Assembly (NCBI GenBank): GCA_028724905.1
Contig: JAQYTG010000019.1
Coordinates: 1 to 64,000, forward strand
Source of the DNA: Actinomycetaceae bacterium
GTDB taxonomy: Bacteria > Actinomycetota > Actinomycetes > Actinomycetales > Actinomycetaceae
Reading direction: 5' to 3'
Length of the DNA stretch: 64,000 nt
Part shown: piece by piece, positions 1-8,858 of the stretch
Position numbering within the stretch: position 1 is the stretch's first letter
How the letters are laid out: each line of letters begins with the position of its first letter
The notes under the pieces: model-generated
What the model saw: only the letters and a program-made list of their open reading frames with translations
The model's database searches: none
Told to the model about the DNA's origin: nothing
Position numbers and translations under genes: made by a program

Positions 1-511
1 ATTGATGCTTTTCCTGTTTTTCGTTGCTGTGGCGGGGTTTCCTGTGTGAAAAGTCGTTTCGACTCGAGTTTTTGGTTGGACATAAGTTATTGATTTCGTT
101 CCGGTTTTCGCGCGTGGTGACGGGGAAAAGTAGTGATGAAAGTCGGTTTCATACTGGTGGGTATGAGATCGAATAAGAAGCGTTACCCCGTGTGTGGGGC
201 TGGCATGGTGAGAAATGGGAAAGATAAGTGCGGCCATCAACGCTGAGGCGCAGCAATCGACTGGAACGAGCCACACACCAACACCCTCTACCGCAACGAC
301 TACTAGCCCAAAATAGCGATATAAAATCGGCAGACTGGATATCCCCGCTCTTCCAAAATGGCTACTGATCACAATTGATAGCTTTATCTAATACTCTGAA
401 ACGTGATAGCGGAATTCGATAGAACCTGGCAGAAAACTCGATAAAGAATGTACATTCAAGGTAGTTTTCAAAGTAGTTGTAATAGCCAGTTGATAACAGT
501 TGAGAGACAAA
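1..511. other. Left-edge stretch without a recognisable gene
   Basis: No reading frame here has a convincing start, ribosome site and family resemblance. A short open stretch ending in TAG at 304-306 could be the worn 3' end of a former gene, because an upstream stop at 244-246 cuts it off in the same frame, but I cannot name it. The last 150 bases are AT-rich and probably carry the promoter of the glycosyltransferase that follows. Confidence 0.4.
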
Positions 512-1834
512 ATGAAAGCCTTGATCGCTACTAGGATTTTCGCGCCGGAGCCGGCGGCGGCTAGTTTCCGTTTGCGGGCTCTTGCCCGTGAGATCGCAGC
601 GCGCGGAGGTCGTGTGCGGGTAGTGACGACTTCGGCACCTGCAAGCCTCACGCCTACAAGTGTGGCACCTACAAGCGCAATATCCCCAGGCGTGACGGCA
701 GGCGCAGCCGCTCCAGGTAGTGGCGCCGAGTCGCATATTGATGTGCGCAGGATGCCCGTCTTGCGCGATAAAGAGGGCTATGTTCGCGGCTATGTGCAGT
801 ATATGAGCTTTGATATTCCTTTATTTTTCCGGTTACTCACGGCGAAGAAACCTGACGTCATTATATGTGAGCCTCCACCCACTACTGGATTCGTTACGCG
901 TATTGCCGCTGGTATCCGCCGCATCCCATACGTCTATTATGCGGCTGACATCTGGTCTGATGCGGCAGCTGCGTCAGCGCCGCGTCCAATAGTTAAGGTG
1001 CTTCGCTGCGTTGAAATGTGGGCGTTGAAAGGAGCTACAGAGGTACTCACCGTCTCCGATGTGCTGGCCGAGCGGCTTAAGCGCATGGGGGTTGAGCATA
1101 TCACCGTGGCCACGAATGGAATCGACACCGACATTTTTACGGCGGAGAAGGCACCGACGGAGGGCAGGCCGTTGGAGGATACCGAAGATGTACCGGCGGA
1201 AGACGCCCCGACGGCGGATGAGGAGGATGCGGAGGATGCATCTGCCCGTCCGCGCCCTGGAGAACGCTACTTCGTCTATGCCGGCACGGCTTCTGAGTGG
1301 CAAGGTGCTGAGATATTTGCGCAGGCCATGAAAATAGTTCACCAGAGCGAACCAGACGTTAAGCTCTATTACCTCGGTCAGGGCAATAGCACGGGGAAAA
1401 TATCGGCTATAGCAGATAGTTTGCCACAGGGTACTGTGGTGCAAATCGGGCGTGTGGATCAGGCTGAGGCGGCAGCTTGGCAACGCTATGCCGCTGGTGC
1501 TCTGGTCTCTATAAAGCCAGGCATGGGATACGATTTTGCCATCCCGACTAAAGCCTATGCGGCATTATCGACGGGCACACCCGTTATTTATGCAGGTCCT
1601 GGTCCGCTGCGAGAAGCGATCATAAATGAAAATCTTGGTGAAACGGTGGATTACGATCCTGAGGCGGTTGCGCGTGCAATGCTTTCTATGCTGTACACTC
1701 CAAAGACGCCGAGTGAGAGCCGTCGGCTACATCAGTGGGTGGTAGATCATCATTCTCTGCTAACTACTGCATGTGCAGCCTGCAATGGTGTGGAGAAAGC
1801 ATTGGCTAGGTGGAGACAACTACAAGCTGCATAA
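512..1834 (+). CDS. Glycosyltransferase family 4 (GT-B fold)
   Basis: A 440-residue protein that should transfer a sugar from a nucleotide donor to an envelope glycan or lipid acceptor; the exact sugar cannot be read. The N-terminal half opens with the usual GT4 start MKALIATRIFAPEPAAASFR and contains a donor-independent Rossmann domain; the C-terminal half has the GT4 donor-binding region, seen as KAYAALSTGTPVIYAGPG near residue 350. Between the two domains, about residues 212-250, lies an acidic Ala/Glu/Asp/Pro insertion that is not typical of the family. I start at the ATG at 512, with GAGAG five bases upstream, rather than at the in-frame TTG at 500. It stands alone on its strand. The family is certain from the fold pattern; the role in surface polysaccharide is inference. 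Confidence 0.85.
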   Translation: MKALIATRIFAPEPAAASFRLRALAREIAARGGRVRVVTTSAPASLTPTSVAPTSAISPGVTAGAAAPGSGAESHIDVRRMPVLRDKEGYVRGYVQYMSFDIPLFFRLLTAKKPDVIICEPPPTTGFVTRIAAGIRRIPYVYYAADIWSDAAAASAPRPIVKVLRCVEMWALKGATEVLTVSDVLAERLKRMGVEHITVATNGIDTDIFTAEKAPTEGRPLEDTEDVPAEDAPTADEEDAEDASARPRPGERYFVYAGTASEWQGAEIFAQAMKIVHQSEPDVKLYYLGQGNSTGKISAIADSLPQGTVVQIGRVDQAEAAAWQRYAAGALVSIKPGMGYDFAIPTKAYAALSTGTPVIYAGPGPLREAIINENLGETVDYDPEAVARAMLSMLYTPKTPSESRRLHQWVVDHHSLLTTACAACNGVEKALARWRQLQAA

Positions 1835-2184
1835 ACGCTGCGCGTCCTGTGCGCATCCAATGTGCATTCCATACATACCCTGCACACGTCGTATGGATGT
1901 CTCGCGTGCTTGAGGCAATTTTCTCCTTGCTCACGCGAACGCCGTCACAGCTATCGCAATCACAGCACCCCGCGCGCGACCACAGCCCTCTAGGCGTGAC
2001 TACAGTCCCAGCCGCAGCCCTAGCCACAAGCTACAGCCCCAGCCCTAGCCGTAGCCCCGATCATGCCCTCAGTCGTGAGCGGTGGCACATCGGTATCGAG
2101 CGAGTTATCTCCTGCCTGCCGTCACAGCTTCCACAACTACGGGTATGTACGTGCTCGCAGATCTATCCTGTCTATCGCGGACGT
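1835..2184. other. Convergent intergenic region with short imperfect repeats
   Basis: This 350-bp gap separates two convergent genes. It holds a low-complexity run around 2000-2060 made of repeats close to AGCCCCAGCCCTAGCC, and two copies of GCCGTCAC (1941 and 2118), the window-wide motif. Apparent open frames run through it but have no ribosome site and overlap the next gene. Confidence 0.5.
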
Positions 2185-3984
2185 CTATTTGTCCATCACT
2201 GGCAGGAGATAGATCCCCTCATAAGGCGTGCCAATGAAACCGTGTTCGAAATAGGCAGCGCTCAGTTTCTCTGTGGCTATGGCGCGCAGATCCGAGCTGT
2301 AGATGGTGACGCTGTTTTCTCCGGAGCCTTCGTATATGGCACTGGCAATCAGCGAAGCATCACCGCTGATGCCCAATAGCTCAGCATCCTCGATGCGCGT
2401 TTTTTGCGAATAGAGATATACCCCGCTCATCCCTTTATACGCAACAGCATTGCCGGAAGAATCCACCACCGCATTCAATACCTCTTCCTCATCGAGCACT
2501 GCATCGGTGGTGTAGAGCAATCCTGGGTTTTCGCGGCCAATGTACCAATAAGCGAGGCTTGAGATTGTGTCGAGCTGTTTACCTGCGAGATTGTAGACGA
2601 TGCCGTCTGCATTAGCTTCGGGTGCAATAAGCAGGCCGTCCCATAGCCAACGCTCGTTGTACGTTACATTGTCTATGTCTATGTACAATCCCGTCTTCCC
2701 AGAGGAAAGATTAAAGGCCTGATATACCTGTTGGTTGGCTTTATGATGCGCGCAGCCGAGATACCCATTAAGCACCTTACACGAAGGCGGGTAGTCAAAT
2801 TTCACCTCCGCCGTCCATGCAGGCGCAGCCGCTGGCGTCACGGACTGCCAAGAATCCGGATCGGCGCTCCGCTCGCTGTCGAAAGCTAAGGCGACCAGTG
2901 TGCCCTTTGTGGCGTCGTCGGTGTCATCTTCATACACGGAGCTAGCGTCGTTAAATGCATATAGATGGTCGGCGCTCAAGGCTACCGGAGTGAGTCTGTA
3001 GTCCAACCTAGCTGCGGTGTGTGACGGTTCACCGAGCGGGTCTGTCTCAAAGAGGGGAATATACGTCTGTAGGCGCAGATTGAGCACGCCAACGCTAGAT
3101 GCGTTTGTCGCATAGTCTCGGGAGCTGCAGCCGACGAAATCGCCGTATGCGGCGGAGGGTTCGCACCATAAATTATTTGGCACGCTATAGACATCTTTTA
3201 GCGTCACGAGATTTACGATCCGCATCGCCACTTGCTGCATATCGTGGTTTATTACTAGGGCAAATTCACGCTGCGAATCTAGGGCGAGAATTTTTCCGCC
3301 GGCATCCCACCGGCGGATGCCGTCTGCGTAGCGTTCATCGAGCCATGCTTGTGGCTCCGCATGGAACTGTGCGTGAGTGAAATCTGGCGCTCCCACGTCG
3401 CTCGGGTTCACGTCGGTGAGAAATGTTCCATCGTCACTCAGCACGTCCTCATTGGTGGATTCGCTACGGCTAGTTCCTGATGACTCAAAGAATACCCACG
3501 CGATTGCCGCCACTATCAATATCGCGATCCAGCCGACAACGCCCCGCTTAGCAGATTTTTTCTTGGTCTGGCTGCCCGCGCCAGCGGTCTGCACTTTGGT
3601 GATGTAGATGGGGTAGTGACGGCGATCAGCGGTTTCTTGGCTGGAGGTGCTTTGAGCGGTGCCGGCCGCGGCGGTAACTCCGGTAGCTCCTGGTGCATAG
3701 GGGTATTGCCACCTAAGTTCTTGCTGGGGAGAATCGTAGACCGGAAAGCCTGTGCTCGGTGCATTGCTGGGTGCATTGCTGGGCGCATTCCGGCTGATAC
3801 GGGTGGCAGACTGCGTAGTCGGCTGGGAAGAAAGGCGGGACGTGAGGGCTTGTGACGGCGTAGAAAAAGCACTACCGGGCTGCTGGCGCGCATCGTAAGT
3901 AGGGTAGGAGAAGGGGCCACGGCGGCGTCTGCTGCGCCCTGATGAGCGGCGGGATTGGGGAGGTTTTTTCGGCGTTCCGTGCAT
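2185..3984 (-). CDS. Single-pass membrane protein with a large extracellular domain, function unknown
   Basis: The 599-residue product begins with about 140 residues rich in Arg, Ser, Pro and Gln, with short Ala-Pro-Ser-Asn repeats, then KKKSAKRG followed by one strong transmembrane helix (GVVGWIAILIVAAIAWVFF, about residues 150-168). The remaining 430 residues lie outside if the positive-inside rule holds. They show repeated Trp/Tyr/Asp-rich strands separated by loops, as in beta-propeller proteins, and several paired cysteines. I start at the ATG at 3984, which has AAGGAA five bases upstream; an upstream in-frame start at 4020 lacks a site. I do not recognise the family. The basic disordered cytoplasmic tail with an extracellular propeller-like part resembles actinobacterial envelope proteins of unknown role. 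Confidence 0.7.
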   Translation of the reverse strand: MHGTPKKPPQSRRSSGRSRRRRGPFSYPTYDARQQPGSAFSTPSQALTSRLSSQPTTQSATRISRNAPSNAPSNAPSTGFPVYDSPQQELRWQYPYAPGATGVTAAAGTAQSTSSQETADRRHYPIYITKVQTAGAGSQTKKKSAKRGVVGWIAILIVAAIAWVFFESSGTSRSESTNEDVLSDDGTFLTDVNPSDVGAPDFTHAQFHAEPQAWLDERYADGIRRWDAGGKILALDSQREFALVINHDMQQVAMRIVNLVTLKDVYSVPNNLWCEPSAAYGDFVGCSSRDYATNASSVGVLNLRLQTYIPLFETDPLGEPSHTAARLDYRLTPVALSADHLYAFNDASSVYEDDTDDATKGTLVALAFDSERSADPDSWQSVTPAAAPAWTAEVKFDYPPSCKVLNGYLGCAHHKANQQVYQAFNLSSGKTGLYIDIDNVTYNERWLWDGLLIAPEANADGIVYNLAGKQLDTISSLAYWYIGRENPGLLYTTDAVLDEEEVLNAVVDSSGNAVAYKGMSGVYLYSQKTRIEDAELLGISGDASLIASAIYEGSGENSVTIYSSDLRAIATEKLSAAYFEHGFIGTPYEGIYLLPVMDK

Positions 3985-4539
3985 TGTGTTCCTTATCTCA
4001 TCCAGACTTGTGGCTCTCATGCTTATCGTTCTTATCCGTCGATATTATCGTCGGATTTACCCGCGAGCACCATGCTCAATGCTCAGTGCAGTGCGCCGCG
4101 CTACGATTTCTTCTGCTCTATCTGCTCTATCTGAAACGCAATTGTATCCAAAGAGCTGTGAGGTGACGCAACAGGTCAGGGTGACGCAACGGGTTAGAGT
4201 TTCTTGTGCAGCCCGCTCCCGATGCGCGGTGCGCCTCGACGCATAGCCATTCTGACGCCCGACCCGCCTTTTTCCACAGATGATATCTGTTGATGAGATT
4301 GTGATTTTTCGTTGCTATGATGGGGGTTCTGTTGCTGATCAACGGGTCGTGCTGAGAGTTAATTCCGTGCTGGCGGTTTGATAATATCAAGTCCGATAAT
4401 GAAAACAGCTGCTCATCCGCAACCAATCATTTTTTTGTTAGCCCTGTTGGGTTGGCATTCTGCGGTCTGCTGACTTGGCGTTCATAGTGCTGTGTGCTCT
4501 GCGTTTCTGGCTAGTAAGTTTCTACCCACAGCCCCAGCC
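3985..4539. other. Intergenic region, no gene seen
   Basis: A 555-bp gap upstream of the membrane-protein gene and downstream of the phosphatase gene, both on the minus strand. It contains the direct repeat GTGACGCAACRGGTYAG at about 4163-4199, and its minus-strand part next to 3985 should hold the promoter of the membrane protein. Nothing else is supported. Confidence 0.4.
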
Positions 4540-5139
4540 TTATGCCTGTAGCTTTTGCGTCACCGTGCTGATAATCGCCGGCGCTCCCGTTTCGATAATT
4601 CGGAGCGTTGCAATGAAGTCTTCCTGCGAGCCATACCAAGGATCTGGCACGTCGAGTTTTCCGTGTGAGGAATATAGATCGGCAAAATCGTCTGATCTGC
4701 GCGAGCTGATACTTTCACGATCACTCGCCAATGCTCCGCCAGTGCCAAAGACCCCGTGAGGCGCATACGGCACCGTGCCATCGAACTCCCGCCAGAGATG
4801 AATACACGAAAGATCTCCGCCAGCACGTTCCACCATGGGAGCCAAGCGTCGAGCGTGGCCTGCCGTCATGGCCAGAATGAGATCCGCGCCGTGTAGCTCA
4901 GCCTCCGTGGCGCGATGTGCGCGGTGACGCACAGGCACGGAATATCCCGCTGCTGCTAGTACTTTTCGCGCTCGCGGGTCGATATTGTGGCCGTTTTCTT
5001 CCGCCGACACTCCGGCCGACGCAACCTTGATGCCACTGAGGCCAGCTTCTGAAATGCGCTTGCGTAGTACGATTTCTCCCATCGGAGAGCGGCAGATATT
5101 GCCAGTGCACACGGTGAGAATAGTAAATGCATTGCCCAT
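4540..5139 (-). CDS. Low-molecular-weight protein tyrosine phosphatase
   Basis: A 199-residue cytoplasmic phosphatase. The phosphate-binding loop is at the N-terminus as CTGNICRSP (residues 11-19), fitting C-X5-R-S with the nucleophilic cysteine first, and the general acid lies in VPDPWYG near residue 165. Family members are usually about 150-170 residues, so this one has a modest central extension around residues 120-150. In Gram-positive bacteria such enzymes often reverse tyrosine phosphorylation of polysaccharide-export kinases; with a glycosyltransferase 3 kb away that role is plausible, but no kinase lies in this window. The ATG at 5139 is the natural start because the catalytic loop follows directly. 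Confidence 0.9.
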   Translation of the reverse strand: MGNAFTILTVCTGNICRSPMGEIVLRKRISEAGLSGIKVASAGVSAEENGHNIDPRARKVLAAAGYSVPVRHRAHRATEAELHGADLILAMTAGHARRLAPMVERAGGDLSCIHLWREFDGTVPYAPHGVFGTGGALASDRESISSRRSDDFADLYSSHGKLDVPDPWYGSQEDFIATLRIIETGAPAIISTVTQKLQA

Positions 5140-5345
5140 GCGTCTAGGGTAGCAAGGCCTGCAGCGCAGCCCTAGGCGCGGCCTGATGTGGCGTCACGAC
5201 AAGCAATCCGGCATAATCCGGCGCACCGCAATACAATCCGAGGCGCTGCAATCAGCATTGATAATATCGGTGTGGCCAATTTTATCAATGCGGTTTTTAT
5301 CAACACAGCTGCGTGTGAGTTGAAAAATTAATGTGACGGATATTG

Positions 5346-5657
5346 TCAGCTTTCAAGGTATGTTACTGGTTTGCCGTGCGCGCGTGCGTAGGCAATTTCA
5401 GATTGAGTGCTGGAGCCGATATAGCCGCCTACGTTGATCACGAAAATCTCGTCGGCCATGTCGATTTTGCGCTTGTGCATATCGTCGAGCATCTCTTTGA
5501 TGCCCTCATCCCACACTTCTTCATCGCCGCAATGCCCGAAAAGCCCTACGCTTATCACGATATTTCCGGCGAGAGTCAGCTGTTTTTGAGCCTCCAGAAA
5601 AGCATCTTTGAAACGAGTACTTCCACACAGAGTGATTACTCGATATGAGCCTTGCAT
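5346..5657 (-). CDS. Small nucleoside 2-deoxyribosyltransferase-like protein
   Basis: A 103-residue protein with the fold signature of the nucleoside 2-deoxyribosyltransferase superfamily: the early LCGSTRF motif (residues 10-16), then MADEIFVINVGGYIGSST and a Glu in SEIAYARAHGKPV, the region where the catalytic glutamate lies in this superfamily. The ribosome site AGGGG precedes ATG at 5657. Small actinobacterial members like this are usually annotated only by superfamily, and whether it cleaves nucleosides, nucleotides or something else cannot be told. It is a single-gene unit. Confidence 0.75.
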   Translation of the reverse strand: MQGSYRVITLCGSTRFKDAFLEAQKQLTLAGNIVISVGLFGHCGDEEVWDEGIKEMLDDMHKRKIDMADEIFVINVGGYIGSSTQSEIAYARAHGKPVTYLES

Positions 5658-6014
5658 GGCTTTCCCCTAATCTCTTCAAGCTAGGCAGTGCCGCTTACTA
5701 TCATGGCATGATCTCGTTGCTATCTCGGCAGCTCAAACCAGACCTCATTAGGCCAAATTGCACCGGAGCAGCCTGAAAGGCACCGAAGCACGCCAAAATC
5801 AGACCTGATTAGCCTGCAGCACGCCAAAACGCACGCGAGCAAACCGAACTACCTCGAACTGCACCGAGGCACCTCGAATTGCGCCGAACTGCGCACCGCG
5901 ATCTTGCTCCAGCATAGCGAACGATACACGGTCAGAAGAGGAACCAGGGTATGTCAGGATTGCGCCAGGCTAAGGTGTCGCCAGCCAGGTGCGCCAGGTG
6001 GTAGGCGGTTGATC
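5658..6014. other. Intergenic region with degenerate repeats
   Basis: A 357-bp gap. The middle (about 5760-5900) is built from degenerate units resembling GCACCGAANCNCGCCAAA and CTCGAACTGCACCGA. No open frame with a ribosome site is present. It lies downstream of the repressor gene, so it should also contain the end of the persulfide operon. Confidence 0.4.
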
Positions 6015-6287
6015 TCAGGCGAGCGAGAGGAAGAGCTTTTCGAGGCGCTCGATATTCATGTCGTCACGCGTTTTTTCAGCTCCTGTAGCGCCCATGCATT
6101 GCTGCATTCCGGTGGCGATGAGTGTGTAGCCAGCGCGGTCTATCGCTTTCGATACCGCCGAAAGCTGCGTCACCACCTGCTCGCAGTCTGCCCCCTCGTC
6201 AAGCATTCTAATCACGGCCTCTAGCTGACCGCGTGCCCGCTTGAGCCGCGTGGCCGCATTTTTCGTGCTCTTGGGATCAAGTTTCAT
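6015..6287 (-). CDS. cstR: CsoR/FrmR-family repressor, CstR-like persulfide sensor
   Basis: A 90-residue all-helical repressor of the CsoR/RcnR/FrmR family. Copper-sensing CsoR proteins use Cys-His-Cys, with the His four residues before the second Cys. Here the two cysteines are present in DCEQVV (residue 35) and GMQQCM (residue 64), exactly 29 apart as in the Staphylococcus persulfide sensor CstR, but the His position is Gly. That fits a dithiol persulfide sensor rather than a copper sensor. Its ATG overlaps the TGA of the upstream reductase-rhodanese gene by four bases (ATGA), so the two are translationally coupled. Candidate operators lie upstream of the operon at 8807-8854. The family is certain; the ligand is inferred from the residues and the partner gene. 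Confidence 0.88.
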   Translation of the reverse strand: MKLDPKSTKNAATRLKRARGQLEAVIRMLDEGADCEQVVTQLSAVSKAIDRAGYTLIATGMQQCMGATGAEKTRDDMNIERLEKLFLSLA

Positions 6288-7954
6288 TGCACGCCCCTCT
6301 CTTGCGCAGCCTGCCCATATTTCCAGGTGACGTAACCGCCGTCAAGATTAGCAGCGGGAATCCCGAGATTCTCTAGTAGCGTGACGGCGATATGCCCGCG
6401 CATCCCCACCTGGCAGTGTACGATCACGGATTTTCCTTCGAACTGCTGGTAGTTTTCCCGCAGAGTATCGAGTGGCACGTTGATAGCACCTGGAATCTGG
6501 CCGCGTGCATATTCGGCGGGAGTGCGCACATCTACGAGCACCGTGCCTCCCTCTGCTGCGTCACCTGCCGCACTCTTGTTTGCAGCATTTGCATTGCCGT
6601 CAGCACCACCTGCGAGATAATCGGCACCACGTGTGAAATTTCCAGTACTGCCACCCACTAGTTCGGCCACCTCATGCCACTGCACGGTGGCTTCACGATT
6701 GGAGGCAATATAACCAGCGAAATTAATGGGGTCTTTCGCGGAACCAAACTGCGGAGCATACGCCAGCTCCAGAGTGGCAAGCTCGGGAGCTTTCAGCCCA
6801 GCGCGCATGGCGGTAGCCAGCACGTCGATCCGCTTGTCCACGCCCTCAGCGCCCACGATCTGAGCGCCGAGAATCTCATCGGAATTGGCGTCAATCACCA
6901 GCTTGATATGCAGCGTGGAAGCACCAGGATAGTAGCCAGCATGGTTGGCTGGATGCAGATGAATCACCCGCACAGCGTCGGCGCGTTCGCGTCGAGCACG
7001 CCTCTCATTCCATCCCACGCTTGCAGCGCTGAGGCCAAAAACGCCCACAATGGCCGTCCCTAATACCGGTACGTCGTGAGCTGGTTTACCTGCGATCACG
7101 TCAGCCACCAGCCGGCCTTGACGGTTCGCACTCTGGGCAAGAGCTACCAGAATGGGTGCTCCGCTGATGGCATCGCGCTTCTCTACAGCATCTCCCACAG
7201 CGAAAATTGAGGGGTCGGACGTGCGCATCTGATCGTCTACCACGATCCCGCCAAGCTCGCCGATAGCTAGACCGGCCGACTGCGCCAGGCTCACCGAGGG
7301 GCGCACTCCGATTGCGGCAATCGTAAGATCGGCGGCGGGGGCGTGCTCAAGAGAAGCATTGGTGAGAATAGTGATGCCGTGCTCTTCCAGATGCTCGGCC
7401 ACGATTTCAGCCATCTCTGGATCGAGTGGCGTGAGAATTTGCGCCGCACGTTCGACGATGGTGACGGCGAGCCCTCGCCGTGCGAGATTTTCGGCCAGTT
7501 CTAAGCCGATGAACCCGCCGCCGACAATGCGGGCGCTGCTTGCACCCTCAGCGGCAGCAATGATCGCGTCCATATCTTCTACGTTGCGTAACGTGAGTGC
7601 GTCACTATAGGGATTGACGGCATACGCGCCAGGGGAGAGGATGAGCTCGTCATAGTCGATTTCTTCGCCGTCTGCGGTGTGCACAATTTTGCGAGCCGCA
7701 TCAATGGCCACGGCTTCAGTATTCACTCTCACGTCGAGATTAAAGCGTGCTTTCAAAGACTGCGGAGTTTGCAGCAGCAAATCTGAACGTTCAGTGATTG
7801 TGCCGGAGATGTGATAGGGCAAGCCGCAGTTGGCAAAGGAGACGTTGCCAGAGGCTTCGAGCACGATAATCTGGCGAGATTCATCGTTTCGGCGCAGGCG
7901 CGTGGCGGCAGACATTCCGCCAGCTACGCCGCCGATAATGACAGTAGTGGGCAT
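6284..7954 (-). CDS. CoA-disulfide reductase-rhodanese fusion (NAD(P)H persulfide reductase type)
   Basis: A 556-residue flavoprotein in three parts: an FAD domain starting TVIIGGVAGGMSAA, an NAD(P)H-binding domain (ARIVGGGFIGLELAENLAR), a dimerisation domain, and a C-terminal rhodanese domain (about residues 460-550). The redox cysteine is in SFANCGLPYHISG near residue 43, the CoA-disulfide reductase motif. The rhodanese active loop is HCQVGMRG, with its catalytic cysteine intact. Known fusions of this design reduce CoA persulfide or polysulfide and protect against reactive sulfur. The frame stays open to 8209, but the ATG at 7954 is preceded by AGAAAGG and starts directly on the FAD motif. 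It is the middle gene of the minus-strand sulfur operon and overlaps the CstR-like repressor by four bases. Confidence 0.92.
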   Translation of the reverse strand: MPTTVIIGGVAGGMSAATRLRRNDESRQIIVLEASGNVSFANCGLPYHISGTITERSDLLLQTPQSLKARFNLDVRVNTEAVAIDAARKIVHTADGEEIDYDELILSPGAYAVNPYSDALTLRNVEDMDAIIAAAEGASSARIVGGGFIGLELAENLARRGLAVTIVERAAQILTPLDPEMAEIVAEHLEEHGITILTNASLEHAPAADLTIAAIGVRPSVSLAQSAGLAIGELGGIVVDDQMRTSDPSIFAVGDAVEKRDAISGAPILVALAQSANRQGRLVADVIAGKPAHDVPVLGTAIVGVFGLSAASVGWNERRARRERADAVRVIHLHPANHAGYYPGASTLHIKLVIDANSDEILGAQIVGAEGVDKRIDVLATAMRAGLKAPELATLELAYAPQFGSAKDPINFAGYIASNREATVQWHEVAELVGGSTGNFTRGADYLAGGADGNANAANKSAAGDAAEGGTVLVDVRTPAEYARGQIPGAINVPLDTLRENYQQFEGKSVIVHCQVGMRGHIAVTLLENLGIPAANLDGGYVTWKYGQAAQERGVQ

Positions 7955-8414
7955 GGGAAGACCTTTCTGGCTTTGGAGCCTGGCTCCGGAGCTTGACTTT
8001 GAAAGAAACTGGCTTTGAATTGGCAATAAGCTGGCTTGGAAAGAAACCTGGCATCGAAATCCAGCTCTGCATCCTGAGCCGCTTTGGCATCTGAGCCTGG
8101 GCTGGATCGTTACAGTGGAGCATGGGCACTCGGGCACTCGCGTGCTGTGCTCCAAAGTTGTTGGCTGGAAAGCTGCGCTAAAACTTGCTGCTATAGCTGA
8201 AATGCACACGCTGAAAACAAGGCTCAGGCGAGGTCATGGGTAGAGGCAAGGCTCGGGCGTGAGCAAAGCGCAGGCAGGGCAGCGTTTTCGCGGTACTTAT
8301 TTCGCAGAGCTTATTTTGAAGAGCTTATTTTTGAGCGTTATTTTCTGAAAAGGGCAATGCTATTTTCTTGAAAGGAGGTGCACTGTGGTGCACTATTTCC
8401 TGAAAATGGGCGTG
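7955..8414. other. Gap inside the sulfur operon with short repeats
   Basis: A 460-bp spacer between the zinc-ribbon gene and the reductase gene on the minus strand. Three imperfect copies of CTATTTCCTGAAAAGG lie at about 8350-8430, and two of AGAGCTTATTTT near 8295-8335. No gene or clear terminator was seen, so co-transcription across the gap is possible but not proven. Confidence 0.4.
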
Positions 8415-8597
8415 CTATTTCCTGAAAAGGTTTGCGAAAAAGTTTGGCTTAAGCTCTGCGGTAGCAGCGGGTTTGGCTTCGCGCGGGCACGTGCACCACT
8501 GGCTCGCAGGCACGCTGGCTTTCACTTGGGCGATGTGACGCCCGCAGCCGCTCCAGGTGGTCTTTCCGCAGGTGTGGCACTTTACTGCATGGCACAT
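8415..8597 (-). CDS. Small Cys-rich zinc-ribbon-like protein
   Basis: A 60-residue protein too short for most gene finders. It begins MCHAVKCHTCGKTTWSGCG and has cysteines at 2, 7, 10 and 18 and again in SQWCTC near residue 34, with a conserved-looking His at 21. Short actinobacterial proteins of the form MC-X4-C-X2-CGKTTW-X2-CG are common and lack a known function; the pattern suggests a single zinc site. I start at the ATG at 8597, preceded by GGAGAG; the frame upstream of it is low complexity. It would be the first gene read from the promoter carrying the CstR-type operators. A role in metal or sulfur handling is inference from position only. Confidence 0.75.
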   Translation of the reverse strand: MCHAVKCHTCGKTTWSGCGRHIAQVKASVPASQWCTCPREAKPAATAELKPNFFANLFRK

Positions 8598-8806
8598 ATT
8601 CTCTCCATCCCCTCCATTCTCTCCGCCCTCTCCATTCTGGTGGCGCATCTTGATTCTCTGCATTCTCCCTATATCTTGGGGATCTATATCTTGGAATTCT
8701 TTTGAATCTCGGGACTCTTTTGAAACTCTCTCAAATTTTCCCCTCGTAGGTTTTGAGAGTTTCGCATAATTCCGCGAACTCAGCATTCTAAGTGACTCCA
8801 GAAGTG

Positions 8807-8824
8807 TATACCCCTAGGGGTATA
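8807..8824. promoter_or_regulatory. CsoR/CstR-type operator 1
   Basis: A perfect 18-bp palindrome, TATACCCCTAGGGGTATA. The A-T-rich ends around a C-run/G-run core are the known operator form of the CsoR/CstR family. It covers the expected transcription start of the minus-strand sulfur operon and the -10 region of any rightward promoter. Confidence 0.85.
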
Positions 8825-8829
8825 GTTTA

Positions 8830-8858
8830 AGAATGGCATACCCGAGGGGGTATGTCAA
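8830..8858 (-). promoter_or_regulatory. Promoter of the sulfur operon
   Basis: On the minus strand TTGACA (8858-8853) and CATTCT (8835-8830) are 17 bp apart. The -35 box is consensus and the -10 box weak. Operator 2 fills the spacer and operator 1 covers the start point, an arrangement that would give tight repression and autoregulation. Confidence 0.6.
8837..8854. promoter_or_regulatory. CsoR/CstR-type operator 2
   Basis: An inverted repeat with arms CATACCC and GGGTATG around GAGG. Its centre is exactly 30 bp from the centre of operator 1, about three helical turns, so both sites face the same side of the DNA. It lies in the spacer of the leftward promoter. Confidence 0.8.

Noticed and set aside
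1810..2379. 189-codon plus-strand frame after the glycosyltransferase
   Set aside because: It overlaps both neighbours, contains the low-complexity intergenic repeat and has no ribosome site.
6015..6287. Copper-sensing CsoR
   Set aside because: The His four residues before the second Cys, needed for Cu(I) in CsoR, is Gly here, and the partner gene handles sulfur rather than copper.
7955..8209. N-terminal extension of the reductase-rhodanese frame
   Set aside because: The flavoprotein motif starts directly at the ATG at 7954, which has a ribosome site; the upstream part reads the repeat region.
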